Shown: positions 42,697 through 51,603, counted from the first letter of the stretch. The stretch is 64,000 nt of DNA from Spirosoma profusum (GCF_014699005.1 NZ_JACWZY010000018.1:104712-168711); one strand, 5' to 3'. A program made the numbers and translations. Notes: generated by a model from the sequence alone, not told the origin.

Positions 42697-43344
42697 TTAT
42701 TTCTGGAACGAGCCGAAAATGTGATCCCAGAAAGGCGATGATACACCGTAGTTGCTTTCCGGATTTTTGTAGTGGTGAACACTGTGATTTATCCACAACT
42801 GCTTGAAGAAATTCTTCGGTGGTGCGTAGGCATGCACGATAAAATGTGTGGCCAGATACCCTGAATAACCCACCAGGAAGCCGGGGAAAAACGCATAGGC
42901 GGATTCGCCCATCAGCAGAAAAAATACACCGAAAAAGAAGGCTGCTATAATGATAGCCAGGGCCGGAGGCATAGCCAGCCGGGTTTTATCTTTCGGGTAT
43001 TCGTGATGAACACCGTGAAATGTATATTGAATTTTAGCTCGTTTGGGAGTAGTTGGCGCCAGATGATAGAGGTAGCGATGCAACACGTATTCAAACAACG
43101 TAAAAGAAAGCAGACCACCTACGAACAAAAGCCCGATGGTACCATTACTCATGTCTGTATACGTAAACGCGTACCAACCCAAAAACGCCGACAAAATGAG
43201 CCACATCGAAATGGGCACCATAATGTGCGTTCGCGACAGAGCTTCCAGAATTGGGTTATCAAATAACTTTTTGGTGCCGCTATTTTTTGGGCGGGTTTTT
43301 CCATGACCCGCCATCGTTTGTAGTTTCTCGGTAGTCGATTCCAT
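42697..43344 (-). CDS. fatty acid hydroxylase / sterol desaturase family protein
   Basis: A 215-residue membrane enzyme with the eight-histidine di-iron signature spread over four clusters (HRYLYH, FHGVHHEYP, THFIVHAY, NHSVHHYKN) between hydrophobic segments. In this family such proteins hydroxylate fatty acids, for example at C-2 in sphingolipid or other membrane lipids, which are common in Bacteroidota. The substrate is not shown here. An exact -7 promoter element lies 24 bases upstream of the start. Confidence 0.9.
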   Translation of the reverse strand: MESTTEKLQTMAGHGKTRPKNSGTKKLFDNPILEALSRTHIMVPISMWLILSAFLGWYAFTYTDMSNGTIGLLFVGGLLSFTLFEYVLHRYLYHLAPTTPKRAKIQYTFHGVHHEYPKDKTRLAMPPALAIIIAAFFFGVFFLLMGESAYAFFPGFLVGYSGYLATHFIVHAYAPPKNFFKQLWINHSVHHYKNPESNYGVSSPFWDHIFGSFQK

Positions 43345-43367
43345 AAAGTTGTACTCAATTAATGACG

Positions 43368-43375
43368 CAAATGTA
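43368..43375 (-). promoter_or_regulatory. -7 promoter element of the hydroxylase gene
   Basis: On the minus strand the sequence is TACATTTG, an exact TAnnTTTG match, 24 bases before the start codon. A -33 TTTG was not found at the usual spacing. Confidence 0.45.
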
Positions 43376-43432
43376 AAACGAAAATGCTTTCATGCTCATT
43401 TTTTAAATAGTAAAATCAGTTTACTATCTTGG

Positions 43433-44770
43433 TTATGTCTTATTAACCACTACTTGGTCGGAGAGTTTTTCCTGCATGGCTTTCAAATCTCCTTTCGGTA
43501 ATTTCGGGCGGATGATCAGACGTAGCGAATTACTGTACGTCAGATAATTAAACATCCAGTTCAGGAAAATGAACAGTCGGTTTTTCACACCAACAATTGC
43601 CATCAGGTGAACAAATAACCACGTTAACCAGGCAAAAAATCCCTGAAATTTTAAAAAAGGCAAATCCACAACCGCCAGCCCTCGACCAATGGTTGCCATA
43701 GTGCCGAAATCTCGGTACGTAAACTCTTCGGGTTGCTCGTTACGTATCCAGTGAAGCAGATTTTTACCCAGCTGCCGTCCCTGCTGAATAGCAGGTTGGG
43801 CCACCTGCGGATGTCCGTCAGGCCATTTTTCTTCGGTCATCAATGCTACGTCACCAATAGCAAAAATGTCCGTAAACCCCTGAATCTGACTATATCTGTT
43901 CACTTTTACACGCCCTCCCCGCCCAATGACCTCGGGAGGCAAACCCGCTAACGGATTGGCTTTTACTCCAGCCGCCCAAATGAGGTTGTTGGTACGTAGC
44001 GTCGATCCGTCGTTCATTGTCACAGTACGTCCGTCGAAATCTTTGACGCGCGTATTAAGTTTTACGTGAACACCCAAATCCTGCAAATACTTTAACGAGT
44101 GCTGCTGCGACTGCACCGACATTGGTCCTAAAAGCTCTCCGCCCGACTCGATGAGGTAAATATCCATCATCTTAAAATCCAATTCGGGGTAATCGATGGG
44201 GAGTACGGTTTTTCGCATTTCGGCCAACGTACCGCAGAGTTCAACGCCGGTCGGTCCGCCACCTACTACCACTACGTCCATCAGGCCTTCTTTTTCATCC
44301 AGTGTTTCAACGCTCAGCGCATCCTCAAAATTTTGAAGCATCCGGTTACGTAACGCAATCGCTTCGGATACCGACTTCATTGCCAGCCCTTTTTCAATAA
44401 TATTCTGCTGATTGAAAAAGTTGGTATCGGCACCGGTAGCTATCACCAGATAATCGTAGGTAACCGGACCGAGGTCGGTATCAACGGTTTTGTCGGCGGT
44501 GCGAACACCTGTTACGTTGGTTACCCGGATATGTATGTTGTTGCAATTACCGAAAACGGCACGTAGCGGAAACAGAATGGAATTAGCTTCCAGACCCGCC
44601 GTAGCTACCTGATAATAAAGCGGTTGAAATTCATGGTAATTTTGGCGATTTATCAGCACTACCTGAAACTCAGATCGGCCTGATAACTTGCGAGCCAGTT
44701 TCAGACCTCCGAAGCCGGCTCCGACAATGACAACTCGTTTGCGGTCTGTTTGAGGAATGTTTGGATTCAT
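43433..44770 (-). CDS. type II NADH dehydrogenase-like FAD oxidoreductase
   Basis: A 445-residue flavoprotein with two dinucleotide folds: VVIVGAGFGGLKLARKL for FAD at the N-terminus and VVVVGGGPTGVELCGTLAE for NADH at about residue 170. A C-terminal amphipathic and hydrophobic stretch (LTWLFVHLMAIVGVKNRLFI) fits monotopic membrane attachment. Such NDH-2 enzymes pass electrons from NADH to quinone without pumping protons. A sulfide:quinone-like alternative is less likely because the paired catalytic Cys residues are not evident. Confidence 0.9.
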   Translation of the reverse strand: MNPNIPQTDRKRVVIVGAGFGGLKLARKLSGRSEFQVVLINRQNYHEFQPLYYQVATAGLEANSILFPLRAVFGNCNNIHIRVTNVTGVRTADKTVDTDLGPVTYDYLVIATGADTNFFNQQNIIEKGLAMKSVSEAIALRNRMLQNFEDALSVETLDEKEGLMDVVVVGGGPTGVELCGTLAEMRKTVLPIDYPELDFKMMDIYLIESGGELLGPMSVQSQQHSLKYLQDLGVHVKLNTRVKDFDGRTVTMNDGSTLRTNNLIWAAGVKANPLAGLPPEVIGRGGRVKVNRYSQIQGFTDIFAIGDVALMTEEKWPDGHPQVAQPAIQQGRQLGKNLLHWIRNEQPEEFTYRDFGTMATIGRGLAVVDLPFLKFQGFFAWLTWLFVHLMAIVGVKNRLFIFLNWMFNYLTYSNSLRLIIRPKLPKGDLKAMQEKLSDQVVVNKT

Positions 44771-44867
44771 TCGTACCCGGTTGAGCCCACCTCAACTGGT
44801 GAACTGGCTAACGCTAAATCAATGACACTTACAAAATAGTCTACCCCTACCGAATAAACCGAAAATT

Positions 44868-46007
44868 TTAACTCACCAACGGTTTCGCTTCTTGTAGGAC
44901 TCGTTCATAGTGAGCTTCGTAAAGAGGCAAGATACGGGATAACTCGAATTCTTTGGCCCTAGTTAGCGCGTTTTCTTTAAAAGTTGGCAGATGGGCATCA
45001 TCTAAAACGTACAACGCATTTTTGACCATGTCGTCAACATCGCCTACCGGGCTCATGAAACCGGTTACGCCTTGAACGTTTAACTCGGGTAATCCGCCGG
45101 CATTCGACGAAATAAGGGGTACTTCACAAGCCATCGCTTCGAGTGCCGCCAGCCCAAAACTTTCGTTTTCGGAAGGCATAAGAAATAAATCGGCTACAGA
45201 TAGTACTTCTTCGACCGCATCAAGTTTACCCAAAAACCGGACTTGCTCATAAATGCCAAGGTCGCGCACGAGCCGCTCGATACGTGCCCGTTCGGGGCCG
45301 TCGCCAACCAGCAACAGTTTGGCCGGCATCTGTGCCTGAACGTGGTAAAACGTCATCACTGCATCGTCGATACGTTTTACCCGGCGGAAATTGGAGGTGT
45401 GGACAATCAGCTTCTCGCCGTTGGGGCAGATGGCTTTTTTGAAATGCTCTTTCTGTTGCCGATTAAATCGGCTCAGATCGACGAAATTTGGAATCACTTC
45501 AATGTCGCGGTGAACATTGAAATGTTTATACGTATCCTGCCGCAGATTTTCTGATACCGACGTAACACCGTCCGATTCGTTGATGCTGAACGTAACGACG
45601 GGTTCATAGGAGGCATCTTTGCCTACTAACGTAATATCGGTGCCGTGCAACGTAGTGACTACCGGTACGTAACGCCCCTGAGAGCGTAGTATCATTTTGG
45701 CCATATAAGCCGCCGAAGCGTGCGGAATAGCGTAGTGAACGTGCAGTAAATCAACGTTTTCGTTCGTTACTACGTTGACCATCTCGCTGGCCAGCGCCGA
45801 TTCGTAGGGGGCGTACTGAAAGAGAGGGTAGGACGGTATATTTACTTCATGGTAGAAAACATTTTCATTGAAAAAATCGAGTCGGGGTGGTTGCTGATAC
45901 GTAATGAAGTGAATCTGGTGACCATTTTTGGCCAATCCTTTACCCAGTTCGGTGGCAACGACGCCACTGCCGCCAAAGGTTGGGTAACACACAATGCCAA
46001 TTTTCAT
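44868..46007 (-). CDS. bshA: N-acetyl-alpha-D-glucosaminyl L-malate synthase
   Basis: A 379-residue GT4 glycosyltransferase that makes the first intermediate of bacillithiol from UDP-GlcNAc and malate. The start MKIGIVCYPTFGGSGVVATE and the segment LLHVHYAIPHASAAYMAK are characteristic of BshA, and the nucleotide-binding block PSENESFGLAALEAMACEVP is complete. The deacetylase BshB and the ligase BshC are not in the window, as is usual because the three genes are scattered. It implies that the organism uses bacillithiol as a low-molecular-weight thiol. Confidence 0.93.
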   Translation of the reverse strand: MKIGIVCYPTFGGSGVVATELGKGLAKNGHQIHFITYQQPPRLDFFNENVFYHEVNIPSYPLFQYAPYESALASEMVNVVTNENVDLLHVHYAIPHASAAYMAKMILRSQGRYVPVVTTLHGTDITLVGKDASYEPVVTFSINESDGVTSVSENLRQDTYKHFNVHRDIEVIPNFVDLSRFNRQQKEHFKKAICPNGEKLIVHTSNFRRVKRIDDAVMTFYHVQAQMPAKLLLVGDGPERARIERLVRDLGIYEQVRFLGKLDAVEEVLSVADLFLMPSENESFGLAALEAMACEVPLISSNAGGLPELNVQGVTGFMSPVGDVDDMVKNALYVLDDAHLPTFKENALTRAKEFELSRILPLYEAHYERVLQEAKPLVS

Positions 46008-46423
46008 GGGTGAGAGAACGAGTTTGGTTTCTCAACAACAAACTAGTGTAAAAGGATTCCTTTTTCGTAAGCAGAAGCCGATAAGTGCGGCAAAAGAAGG
46101 TATACGTATATTTTTTTGACCCTTTCGTGCTACTCTCATCCAGTAGCCTTTTCTCCCTGCTTTAAAATCCGTATTTTTGACAATAAATAACAGATTTTAG
46201 GCGCTGTTCTAAATCGTCGCTGACGAAACTATATAGTTCTTTCTTAACCTAGAATGTAATAATTGATTTTACGGTTTCTTGTAGAAGAAACCTATTTATG
46301 AATGTTTTGTAACCTTTATTTGGTGATATTAATTTCGATTCAGGTTTAGTTATTGCTTTAGTTGGCCTGGCTGCTAACGACGTAGCGCTTTCGATATAAA
46401 TTCAATTGCTTTTTAAGACGATC
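46008..46423. other. 416-base gene-free divergent region
   Basis: It lies between bshA (minus) and the prenyltransferase (plus) and is AT-rich. I see one good plus-strand promoter (46150-46179), whose transcript would carry a leader of about 240 bases, but no open frame or recognised RNA family. The short inverted word TTTCTTGTAGAAGAAA lies at 46277-46292. Nothing else could be supported. Confidence 0.5.
46150..46179 (+). promoter_or_regulatory. promoter upstream of the UbiA-family gene
   Basis: TTTC at 46150-46153, 18 bases, then TATTTTTG at 46172-46179 fits the Bacteroidota -33/-7 pattern with one mismatch in the -33 box. It would give a leader of about 240 bases before the ATG at 46424. 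Confidence 0.55.
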
Positions 46424-47314
46424 ATGTTAGTGCGTCATCCTGTACCTTTTTCAGCGTTTACATTTGGCTTTCTGCGGCTCATTCGGGTGCAGAATTTGCT
46501 GATTGTGACGTTGACGCAGGTTCTGGCGCGCGTTTTTCTGGTTGGCCCCCGACCGGATGCCCTTTATACCAGCCATCTGCGACTGCTGATCGACCCAACG
46601 CTCTGGCTGCTATCCCTCTCAACGGTTTGTATTGCTGCGGCTGGTTATATTATCAACGATTACTTCGATATTAAGATCGACCTCATTAATAAACCGGAGC
46701 GGGTTGTCATTGGGCGCTACCTCAAACGGCGGATCGCGATGGGTGTTCATCAGGTATTCAACGTATTAGGTTGTGTGATAGGACTTTATCTGAGTAAATG
46801 GGTGTTTCTGGCCGACGTGTTGTCGGTGACGCTGTTGTGGTTTTATTCAGCGCAGTTCAAACGGCAACCGCTGGTTGGTAATATTATTGTTTCGCTGCTA
46901 ACAGCGCTCTCGTTGATTGTAGTGGCTGTTTATTACCGGCAGAATACGGATATGCTGCTGATTTACGCTCTGTTTTCGTTTGGAATTTCGCTCATTCGCG
47001 AAATCATAAAAGATATGCAGGATATCCGGGGCGACGCTCGTTTTGGTTGCCGGACATTGCCCATCGTATGGGGCCTTCGACGTACTAAATATCTGCTTTA
47101 CGTATTGATTAGCGCCTTCATTATCAGTCTCTTATTTATCGCTCTTTCACTCCATAACTTCCGGCTAAACGCCATCTTCCTACTGTTGCTTATGCCGTTG
47201 TCATGGCTTGTTTATAAGCTTGTATTGGCTGATAAACGCCGTGATTTTGGCTACCTGAGCAATCTCTGCAAACTCATTATGCTGCTTGGCGTAGTGAGTA
47301 TGATATGGGCCTAA
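46424..47314 (+). CDS. UbiA-family prenyltransferase
   Basis: A 296-residue polytopic membrane enzyme with the two Asp-rich motifs of the family: NDYFDIKIDLINKPER in the first half and REIIKDMQDIRGDARFG in the second, which bind the prenyl diphosphate through magnesium. It attaches an isoprenoid chain to an acceptor. The sequence resembles the geranylgeranylglycerol-phosphate synthase-like group often annotated in Bacteroidota, but the acceptor is not proven. I chose the ATG at 46424 over an upstream TTG at 46406. Confidence 0.87.
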   Translation: MLVRHPVPFSAFTFGFLRLIRVQNLLIVTLTQVLARVFLVGPRPDALYTSHLRLLIDPTLWLLSLSTVCIAAAGYIINDYFDIKIDLINKPERVVIGRYLKRRIAMGVHQVFNVLGCVIGLYLSKWVFLADVLSVTLLWFYSAQFKRQPLVGNIIVSLLTALSLIVVAVYYRQNTDMLLIYALFSFGISLIREIIKDMQDIRGDARFGCRTLPIVWGLRRTKYLLYVLISAFIISLLFIALSLHNFRLNAIFLLLLMPLSWLVYKLVLADKRRDFGYLSNLCKLIMLLGVVSMIWA

Positions 47315-47358
47315 ATGCCGTTAACTCAATCGTTTCGGTAATCAATAGCGACTTAGGC

Positions 47359-47366
47359 TAGCTTTG
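47359..47366 (+). promoter_or_regulatory. -7 promoter element upstream of the TapB-like gene
   Basis: TAGCTTTG matches TAnnTTTG exactly, 26 bases before the ATG at 47393. A TTTC lies 22 bases further upstream and may serve as the -33 box. Confidence 0.5.
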
Positions 47367-47392
47367 CTACATCAATTAAATTCGCATCATTT

Positions 47393-48094
47393 ATGAGAAC
47401 GCTTTTTGTTGCGCTACTGCTGACGGTGGCCGTACTACGTAATGGTCTGGCTCAGGATTGTCTGGGTTTTACGTTCAAAAAAGGAGCCAGTTTTGAAATG
47501 AGTACCTTCAGTGCCAAGGATAAACCTACGGGCAAAATCCAGTATGAAGTGAAAGACGTGAAGAAAGAAGGACCTTCAACCATCATCGACATGATGGCTG
47601 TCTTTCAGGATGATAAAGGGAATCAACGACCGCCTTTCAACATTCGCTACACGTGTACTGGTAACGAATTGATTGCCGATATGTCGGGCATGATGCAGGC
47701 CATGCAGACTACGGCGATGAAGGATGCAGAAATGAAAATGAAGGCGAATAAACTTGTCTACCCGGGTAAATTCAGCGTAGGGCAAAAACTGAGCGATGGG
47801 CAGATGGAAGTCGAAATGGTAAGCAGCGGATCAACCATGATGACGATGAATATGGTCATGACCAATCGGCAGGTTGAAGGCCAGGAGTCGCTGACTACAC
47901 CTGCTGGTACGTTCAGTACGTACAAAATCACGTCAGACACGAGTTTTGAGAGCCGGGTGATGGGTATACCCATCCGTAATTCGATGAAGACGGTTTCGTA
48001 TCGAGCTGAAAACCAGATTCTGGACGTAAAGGCTGAGACATATAACAAAAACGGCAAACTAATGGGCTATACGTTGTTGACGAAAGCCCAATAA
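47393..48094 (+). CDS. exported DUF3108/TapB-like protein
   Basis: A 233-residue secreted protein with a signal peptide (LFVALLLTVAVLRNGLAQ) and a beta-barrel-like region full of paired strands (SFEMSTFSAKDKPTGKIQYE, LTTPAGTFSTYKITSDTSFE, YNKNGKLMGYTLLTKA). This pattern is typical of the TapB/DUF3108 group of Bacteroidota, whose function is unknown. Met is unusually frequent in the centre (MSGMMQAMQTTAMKDAEMKM), which might bind copper, although this is only a guess. It stands alone with its own promoter. Confidence 0.7.
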   Translation: MRTLFVALLLTVAVLRNGLAQDCLGFTFKKGASFEMSTFSAKDKPTGKIQYEVKDVKKEGPSTIIDMMAVFQDDKGNQRPPFNIRYTCTGNELIADMSGMMQAMQTTAMKDAEMKMKANKLVYPGKFSVGQKLSDGQMEVEMVSSGSTMMTMNMVMTNRQVEGQESLTTPAGTFSTYKITSDTSFESRVMGIPIRNSMKTVSYRAENQILDVKAETYNKNGKLMGYTLLTKAQ

Positions 48095-48097
48095 TAT

Positions 48098-48182
48098 ATG
48101 AAGTATGATGTATGAGCTATGATTAGATAGCATCTGACCATTCCAGCCATAACTCACATTTCATACTTTATACATCCTACAC
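48098..48182. repeat. imperfect inverted repeat, family 3-like
   Basis: TGAAGTATGATGTATGAGC on the left pairs imperfectly with words such as TTTCATACTTTATACATCC on the right. It starts 4 bases after the preceding stop codon and ends before the Zur-like operator. Confidence 0.6.
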
Positions 48183-48203
48183 CCTAACTTTTTTTCTCTT
48201 TGC

Positions 48204-48216
48204 GCAACTTTGTTGC
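48204..48216. promoter_or_regulatory. Zur/Fur-like operator upstream of merC-like gene
   Basis: GCAAC TTT GTTGC is a 13-base palindrome flanked by TTGC and AAAA, resembling the TGCAAC-N-GTTGCA boxes reported for Zur in Bacteroidota. It lies 59 bases before the start codon, upstream of the -7 element, where a repressor or activator could act. Confidence 0.5.
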
Positions 48217-48258
48217 AAAAAAGTGAGTTGAAGGGAAGTACGTTCGCGAAAAGCATCG

Positions 48259-48266
48259 TATTTTTG
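48259..48266 (+). promoter_or_regulatory. -7 element of the merC-like gene
   Basis: TATTTTTG matches TAnnTTTG exactly and ends only 8 bases before the ATG at 48275, so the transcript would be almost leaderless. Confidence 0.5.
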
Positions 48267-48274
48267 CCTTATCT

Positions 48275-48655
48275 ATGAAAGCAGATATCCTAGAGCGCAA
48301 AGCCGATTACATTGGCATCACCGGTTCCGTACTGTGCATTATCCACTGTCTCATTACGCCCATGCTGTTAATGACGACATCTTTTTTTCAGGATGACCAG
48401 CTACGTATTGGTTTCCTCAGCCTTGATTACGTCTTCATCATTGTCAATATCATCGCCGTTTACTTCGCTACCCGGCATTACGCTCCGTTGGGCATTAAAC
48501 GGGCACTTTGGGGCTTTCTGATCTTGTTTGCCTTCGCCATCGTTCTGGAAGATGTGAACGAAATCTTCGAATATCTCGGCTACGCTGCCTCAGCCGGCCT
48601 TGTTGTTACACATCTTCTGAATATTCGTCAGCACCGATTGAATCACGTGCACTAG
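48275..48655 (+). CDS. MerC-domain membrane protein
   Basis: A 126-residue inner-membrane protein with four hydrophobic segments. The first carries the MerC signature GSVLCIIHCLITPMLLM with a Cys and His-Cys pair. MerC proteins take up mercury in resistance operons, but chromosomal Bacteroidota members next to Zur-type boxes are likely zinc or other metal importers or chaperones. There is no mer operon here, and the palindrome upstream points to metal regulation. It is followed 5 bases later by inverted repeat family 2 (48660-48768). Confidence 0.85.
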   Translation: MKADILERKADYIGITGSVLCIIHCLITPMLLMTTSFFQDDQLRIGFLSLDYVFIIVNIIAVYFATRHYAPLGIKRALWGFLILFAFAIVLEDVNEIFEYLGYAASAGLVVTHLLNIRQHRLNHVH

Positions 48656-48659
48656 TCTA

Positions 48660-48768
48660 AACCAGGATTTAGCAGATTTAGGGATTATCTGGATTTTGTT
48701 AATTGATCAAACGCTTCTTTGAAGCGAAACAAAATCCAGATAATCCCTAAATCTGCTAAATCCCGGTT
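48660..48768. repeat. inverted repeat, family 2 (copy b)
   Basis: A long hairpin with arms of about 41 bases (core GATTTAGCAGATTTAGGG) around an inner CGCTTC/GAAGCG stem. It fills the gap between two convergent genes and ends 4 bases from the stop codon of the di-haem peroxidase gene. It probably acts as a bidirectional terminator. Confidence 0.88.
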
Positions 48769-48772
48769 CAGG

Positions 48773-49882
48773 TCAATTCGGCGCGAATGCCCGATTACTA
48801 ATAAACGTATCGTCAGATAACGTTTTCAGGAAGGCGACGAGTTGCCTTTTTTCAGTATCGGTGATGGCGATGCCGGGCTTTGCTTCCTTTTTGAGTAGTG
48901 GGTCGAGGGTAGGGCTGTCGGTAACGCCCGTTCGGTAGTGTTCAACGACATCTTCCAACCTAATGAAACGCCCGTCGTGCATATACGGAAGCGTTCGATC
49001 GACGTTTCGAAGGCTAGGGACTTTAAATTTCAATCGGTCGGCTTCGTTCAACGTAATGGTATAACGTCCCTGGTCTTTGATTGGGCCCATCGGTAGCCCG
49101 TTGTTCCGATAACTTTTGTCGGTAAACAAATCCGTGGCGTGGCAACCAGAGCATTTCTGCTGAAACAGATTTAAGCCTGCCAGTTCATCGGGCGTTAATT
49201 CGCCACCCACTTCGTTGCGAACGTACTTATCATAACGGCTATCTGCTGAAACCAGCGTTAGCATGAACTGCGAGAGCGCTTTCAGAAAACGCGCGCTGGT
49301 GATCGTATCGGAACCAAAAGCAGTTTTAAACAATGACTTGTATTTAGGAATTTTCTGAACGCGACTCAGCGCCGTAGAAAACAACAAATCCATTTCCACC
49401 GGATTTTGGATCGGCGACATGGGCAATACGTCCAGATTGGTAACACCACCATCCCAGAAAAACTCCTGATCCCAGGCCAGATTTTGCAGTCCCGGTACGT
49501 TCCGTGTTCCCGTTTTACTATCAATGCCGTGGCTCAGCGGATGGTCGGAGTGGGCGAAACCGGCAAACTGCTGGTGACAGAACCCGCAGCTGATGGTGCT
49601 GTCGCGTGAGAGCTGAGGATCGTAGAATAGCGTCTTTCCCAGAGCTATACCTTCGACGGTCAGCGGATTTTGGCTTAACGCATAAACGGGTTTGGGGAAG
49701 TTGGCAGGTTGACGTAACGTAACAGGCGTTGTCTGATAAACAGTACCACCACCGGTCGGCGGATCGGGGTCTGGTGTCGGATCAACCGTTTTCTGCGTCT
49801 GACAGGCAATCGATAACCCAAACAGACCCAGGCCGACGGCCATTCCGATACGTTTCGTCAGTTGAATATCCAATCGCATCAT
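48773..49882 (-). CDS. di-haem cytochrome c peroxidase / MauG-family lipoprotein (MbnH-like)
   Basis: A 369-residue exported protein with a lipobox (GLFGLSIAC) and two haem-c motifs, CGFCH (about residue 97) and CSGCH (about residue 247), the layout of the CcpA/MauG family. Such enzymes reduce H2O2 or oxidise residues of partner proteins. The start overlaps the stop of an MbnP-family gene (TAATG), so they are translated together. In the characterised MbnP/MbnH pair of methanotrophs, the di-haem enzyme converts a Trp of MbnP to kynurenine for copper binding. That makes this the likely role here. Confidence 0.88.
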   Translation of the reverse strand: MMRLDIQLTKRIGMAVGLGLFGLSIACQTQKTVDPTPDPDPPTGGGTVYQTTPVTLRQPANFPKPVYALSQNPLTVEGIALGKTLFYDPQLSRDSTISCGFCHQQFAGFAHSDHPLSHGIDSKTGTRNVPGLQNLAWDQEFFWDGGVTNLDVLPMSPIQNPVEMDLLFSTALSRVQKIPKYKSLFKTAFGSDTITSARFLKALSQFMLTLVSADSRYDKYVRNEVGGELTPDELAGLNLFQQKCSGCHATDLFTDKSYRNNGLPMGPIKDQGRYTITLNEADRLKFKVPSLRNVDRTLPYMHDGRFIRLEDVVEHYRTGVTDSPTLDPLLKKEAKPGIAITDTEKRQLVAFLKTLSDDTFISNRAFAPN

Positions 49883-50697
49883 TAGTTAGCCTGCATTCGC
49901 TCGTAACGTATCATTTGCGCATAATTATCAGCAATGCTCGTCGAATACGTTTCGAACATCACTGACGGATACCTGGCAATACTGAGCTTTGTAGAGCCAT
50001 CGAATAACTTCAGCACATCAGTCGTTAACTGTACCGTGGGTGTAGAAGCCGACCCAACGCTGATAACATCCGAGCGGAACGGCAACGTAACAGTACGTAA
50101 ATTATTGATGGTTTTCTTGCCGTTATAGCCCCCGCCGAAACCGCCAATGTGGTAGAAAAACTGATTATTCTGGGTATCGGGTACGGCTTTCGAAATTCCT
50201 TCCAGCTTCACAAAAATATACCCAGAATTCCAGTCCCAATACATAGGATCGTGGGTGGCAATTCCTGGATCGAGGACGCCCGTTCGTTTGCTGATGTCGG
50301 CCAGGCTACGTAGGCTATCTACGCCAATCATAAAGCTTATGCCGGTATAATTACCAACTGGCAGATTGTTCAACGTAACGGTTTGTGAAGCGGGCCGACT
50401 TTCCTCGACCAGAAAATAACTACTGTCCTGCGGCACTACGTAGTCGGTGCCATCGCTTTTCCGAAGCCGAATGTTACTAACGTAGTAATTAAATTTAGTA
50501 ATAGTAAACGATTCGCCTGAAGCATTCTGGTAATTGTTGTTCGTCAGTTTTAAATCTGATGTTCCTACTACGTTATCGAAAACCAGCCGCAACTTGCCAG
50601 ATTGGTCAGAAAACGCCGTATCAGGCGTATCGCAGGCAGCAAAAGCCAGGGCGAGGCAACTGCAAATCAGCCAGCTAAACGTAGTAGTACGTATCAT
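49882..50697 (-). CDS. MbnP-family copper-binding lipoprotein
   Basis: A 271-residue exported protein, starting MIRTTTFSWLICSCLALAF, with a lipobox (LAFAAC) and the MbnP pattern: GKLRLVFDNVVGTSDLKLTN, then FTITKFNYYVSNIRL and MYWDWNSGYIFVKLEGIS, which contains the Trp pair expected to be modified. MbnP proteins hold copper in the periplasm in some bacteria. Its stop overlaps the start of the di-haem peroxidase gene by one base. The upstream ATG at 50727 is rejected because it adds a polar stretch before the signal peptide. Copper binding is inferred from the family, not seen. Confidence 0.85.
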   Translation of the reverse strand: MIRTTTFSWLICSCLALAFAACDTPDTAFSDQSGKLRLVFDNVVGTSDLKLTNNNYQNASGESFTITKFNYYVSNIRLRKSDGTDYVVPQDSSYFLVEESRPASQTVTLNNLPVGNYTGISFMIGVDSLRSLADISKRTGVLDPGIATHDPMYWDWNSGYIFVKLEGISKAVPDTQNNQFFYHIGGFGGGYNGKKTINNLRTVTLPFRSDVISVGSASTPTVQLTTDVLKLFDGSTKLSIARYPSVMFETYSTSIADNYAQMIRYERMQAN

Positions 50698-50975
50698 GGT
50701 GTTTCTTAACCGATTTAGTTGGGGCAACGGAGGTGCTACGTACTAGTAACGCAAACAGGTGCAAAATCATGTAAGCCTTTATACGAATTTAATCTGTTTA
50801 TGTATCCAATTGATATAGAATGGATTCTTTAAAAATATTTAATCTATAATATTTGTGGAATAAGAAAATTCATGCTTAATTTTATATTCCCGTTACGCAA
50901 AATATGCCAATGCCGTAGCCGGATTACCCGATGATTTTTTTGCAATAGTCAGCTCGTAAACCGACAAGACACTTC

Positions 50976-51407
50976 ATGACATTCTTCCGTAACTTTAACT
51001 ATCGCAACTGGTACATTTTCAGCCTTTTGTTGCTAAGTCTGCTGCCCGTAACCAGCAAATCGTCCAACGATCATACCGCCGATCAGATTCTGGGGCGTTG
51101 GTTGTTTCCGGCAAAAGGGTCGAGTGTTGAAGTGTATCGGAATGGTGATCGCTATTTTGCGCGCATCGCTGATGTAAGCACTACGGGAAGCCAGGTGTTT
51201 GGTCTGGAAAAAGACCAGTTGTTGATGCGCGATCTGGTTTTCGACGGAAAAGGCTGGACAGGTGGTGAACTGATTCACCCAAAAACCGGTCATCATTTTG
51301 GCGTCGAGCTGAAAATGGTTGATGCACAGACGATGACGGCAACGGTGTACAAAGGTTACCGCTGGCTTCATAAAGAATTTGTGCTGACCCGGCCCACAAA
51401 AGTTTGA
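50976..51407 (+). CDS. DUF2147 exported protein
   Basis: A 143-residue secreted protein: signal peptide (WYIFSLLLLSLLPVTSKS), then the DUF2147 pattern LGRWLFPAKGSSVEVYRNGD, LLMRDLVFDGKGWTGGELIH, PKTGHHFGVELKMVD and YKGYRWLHKEFVLTRP. The domain is a small lipocalin-like beta-barrel found in many bacteria, function unknown. It is a single gene, followed by a hairpin with a T-run at 51431-51468. Confidence 0.85.
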   Translation: MTFFRNFNYRNWYIFSLLLLSLLPVTSKSSNDHTADQILGRWLFPAKGSSVEVYRNGDRYFARIADVSTTGSQVFGLEKDQLLMRDLVFDGKGWTGGELIHPKTGHHFGVELKMVDAQTMTATVYKGYRWLHKEFVLTRPTKV

Positions 51408-51430
51408 ATCTTCCTCTCTTTTATAGATAA

Positions 51431-51468
51431 GGGCGTCACGCATAACTGGGTGACGCCCGTTTGTTTTT
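51431..51468 (+). terminator. terminator after the DUF2147 gene
   Basis: GGGCGTCAC (51431-51439) pairs with GTGACGCCC (51450-51458), followed by GTTTGTTTTTC. It lies 23 bases after the stop codon. Confidence 0.8.
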
Positions 51469-51603
51469 CGGCTGGTTGAATGGACGCTGGCCGTGATAAA
51501 TGGAATTTGTTGGGGATACTTTTTCGTGAGAATAGTTGTTTTACTATTGACGGGCAATTTGATGGCCTGTCTATGAGAAAACCAAAAACCTGACTAACAA
51601 ACA

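Noticed and set aside
48275..48655. Mercury resistance operon
   Set aside because: Only a MerC-like gene is present, without merA, merT, merP or merR; the upstream palindrome is Zur-like.
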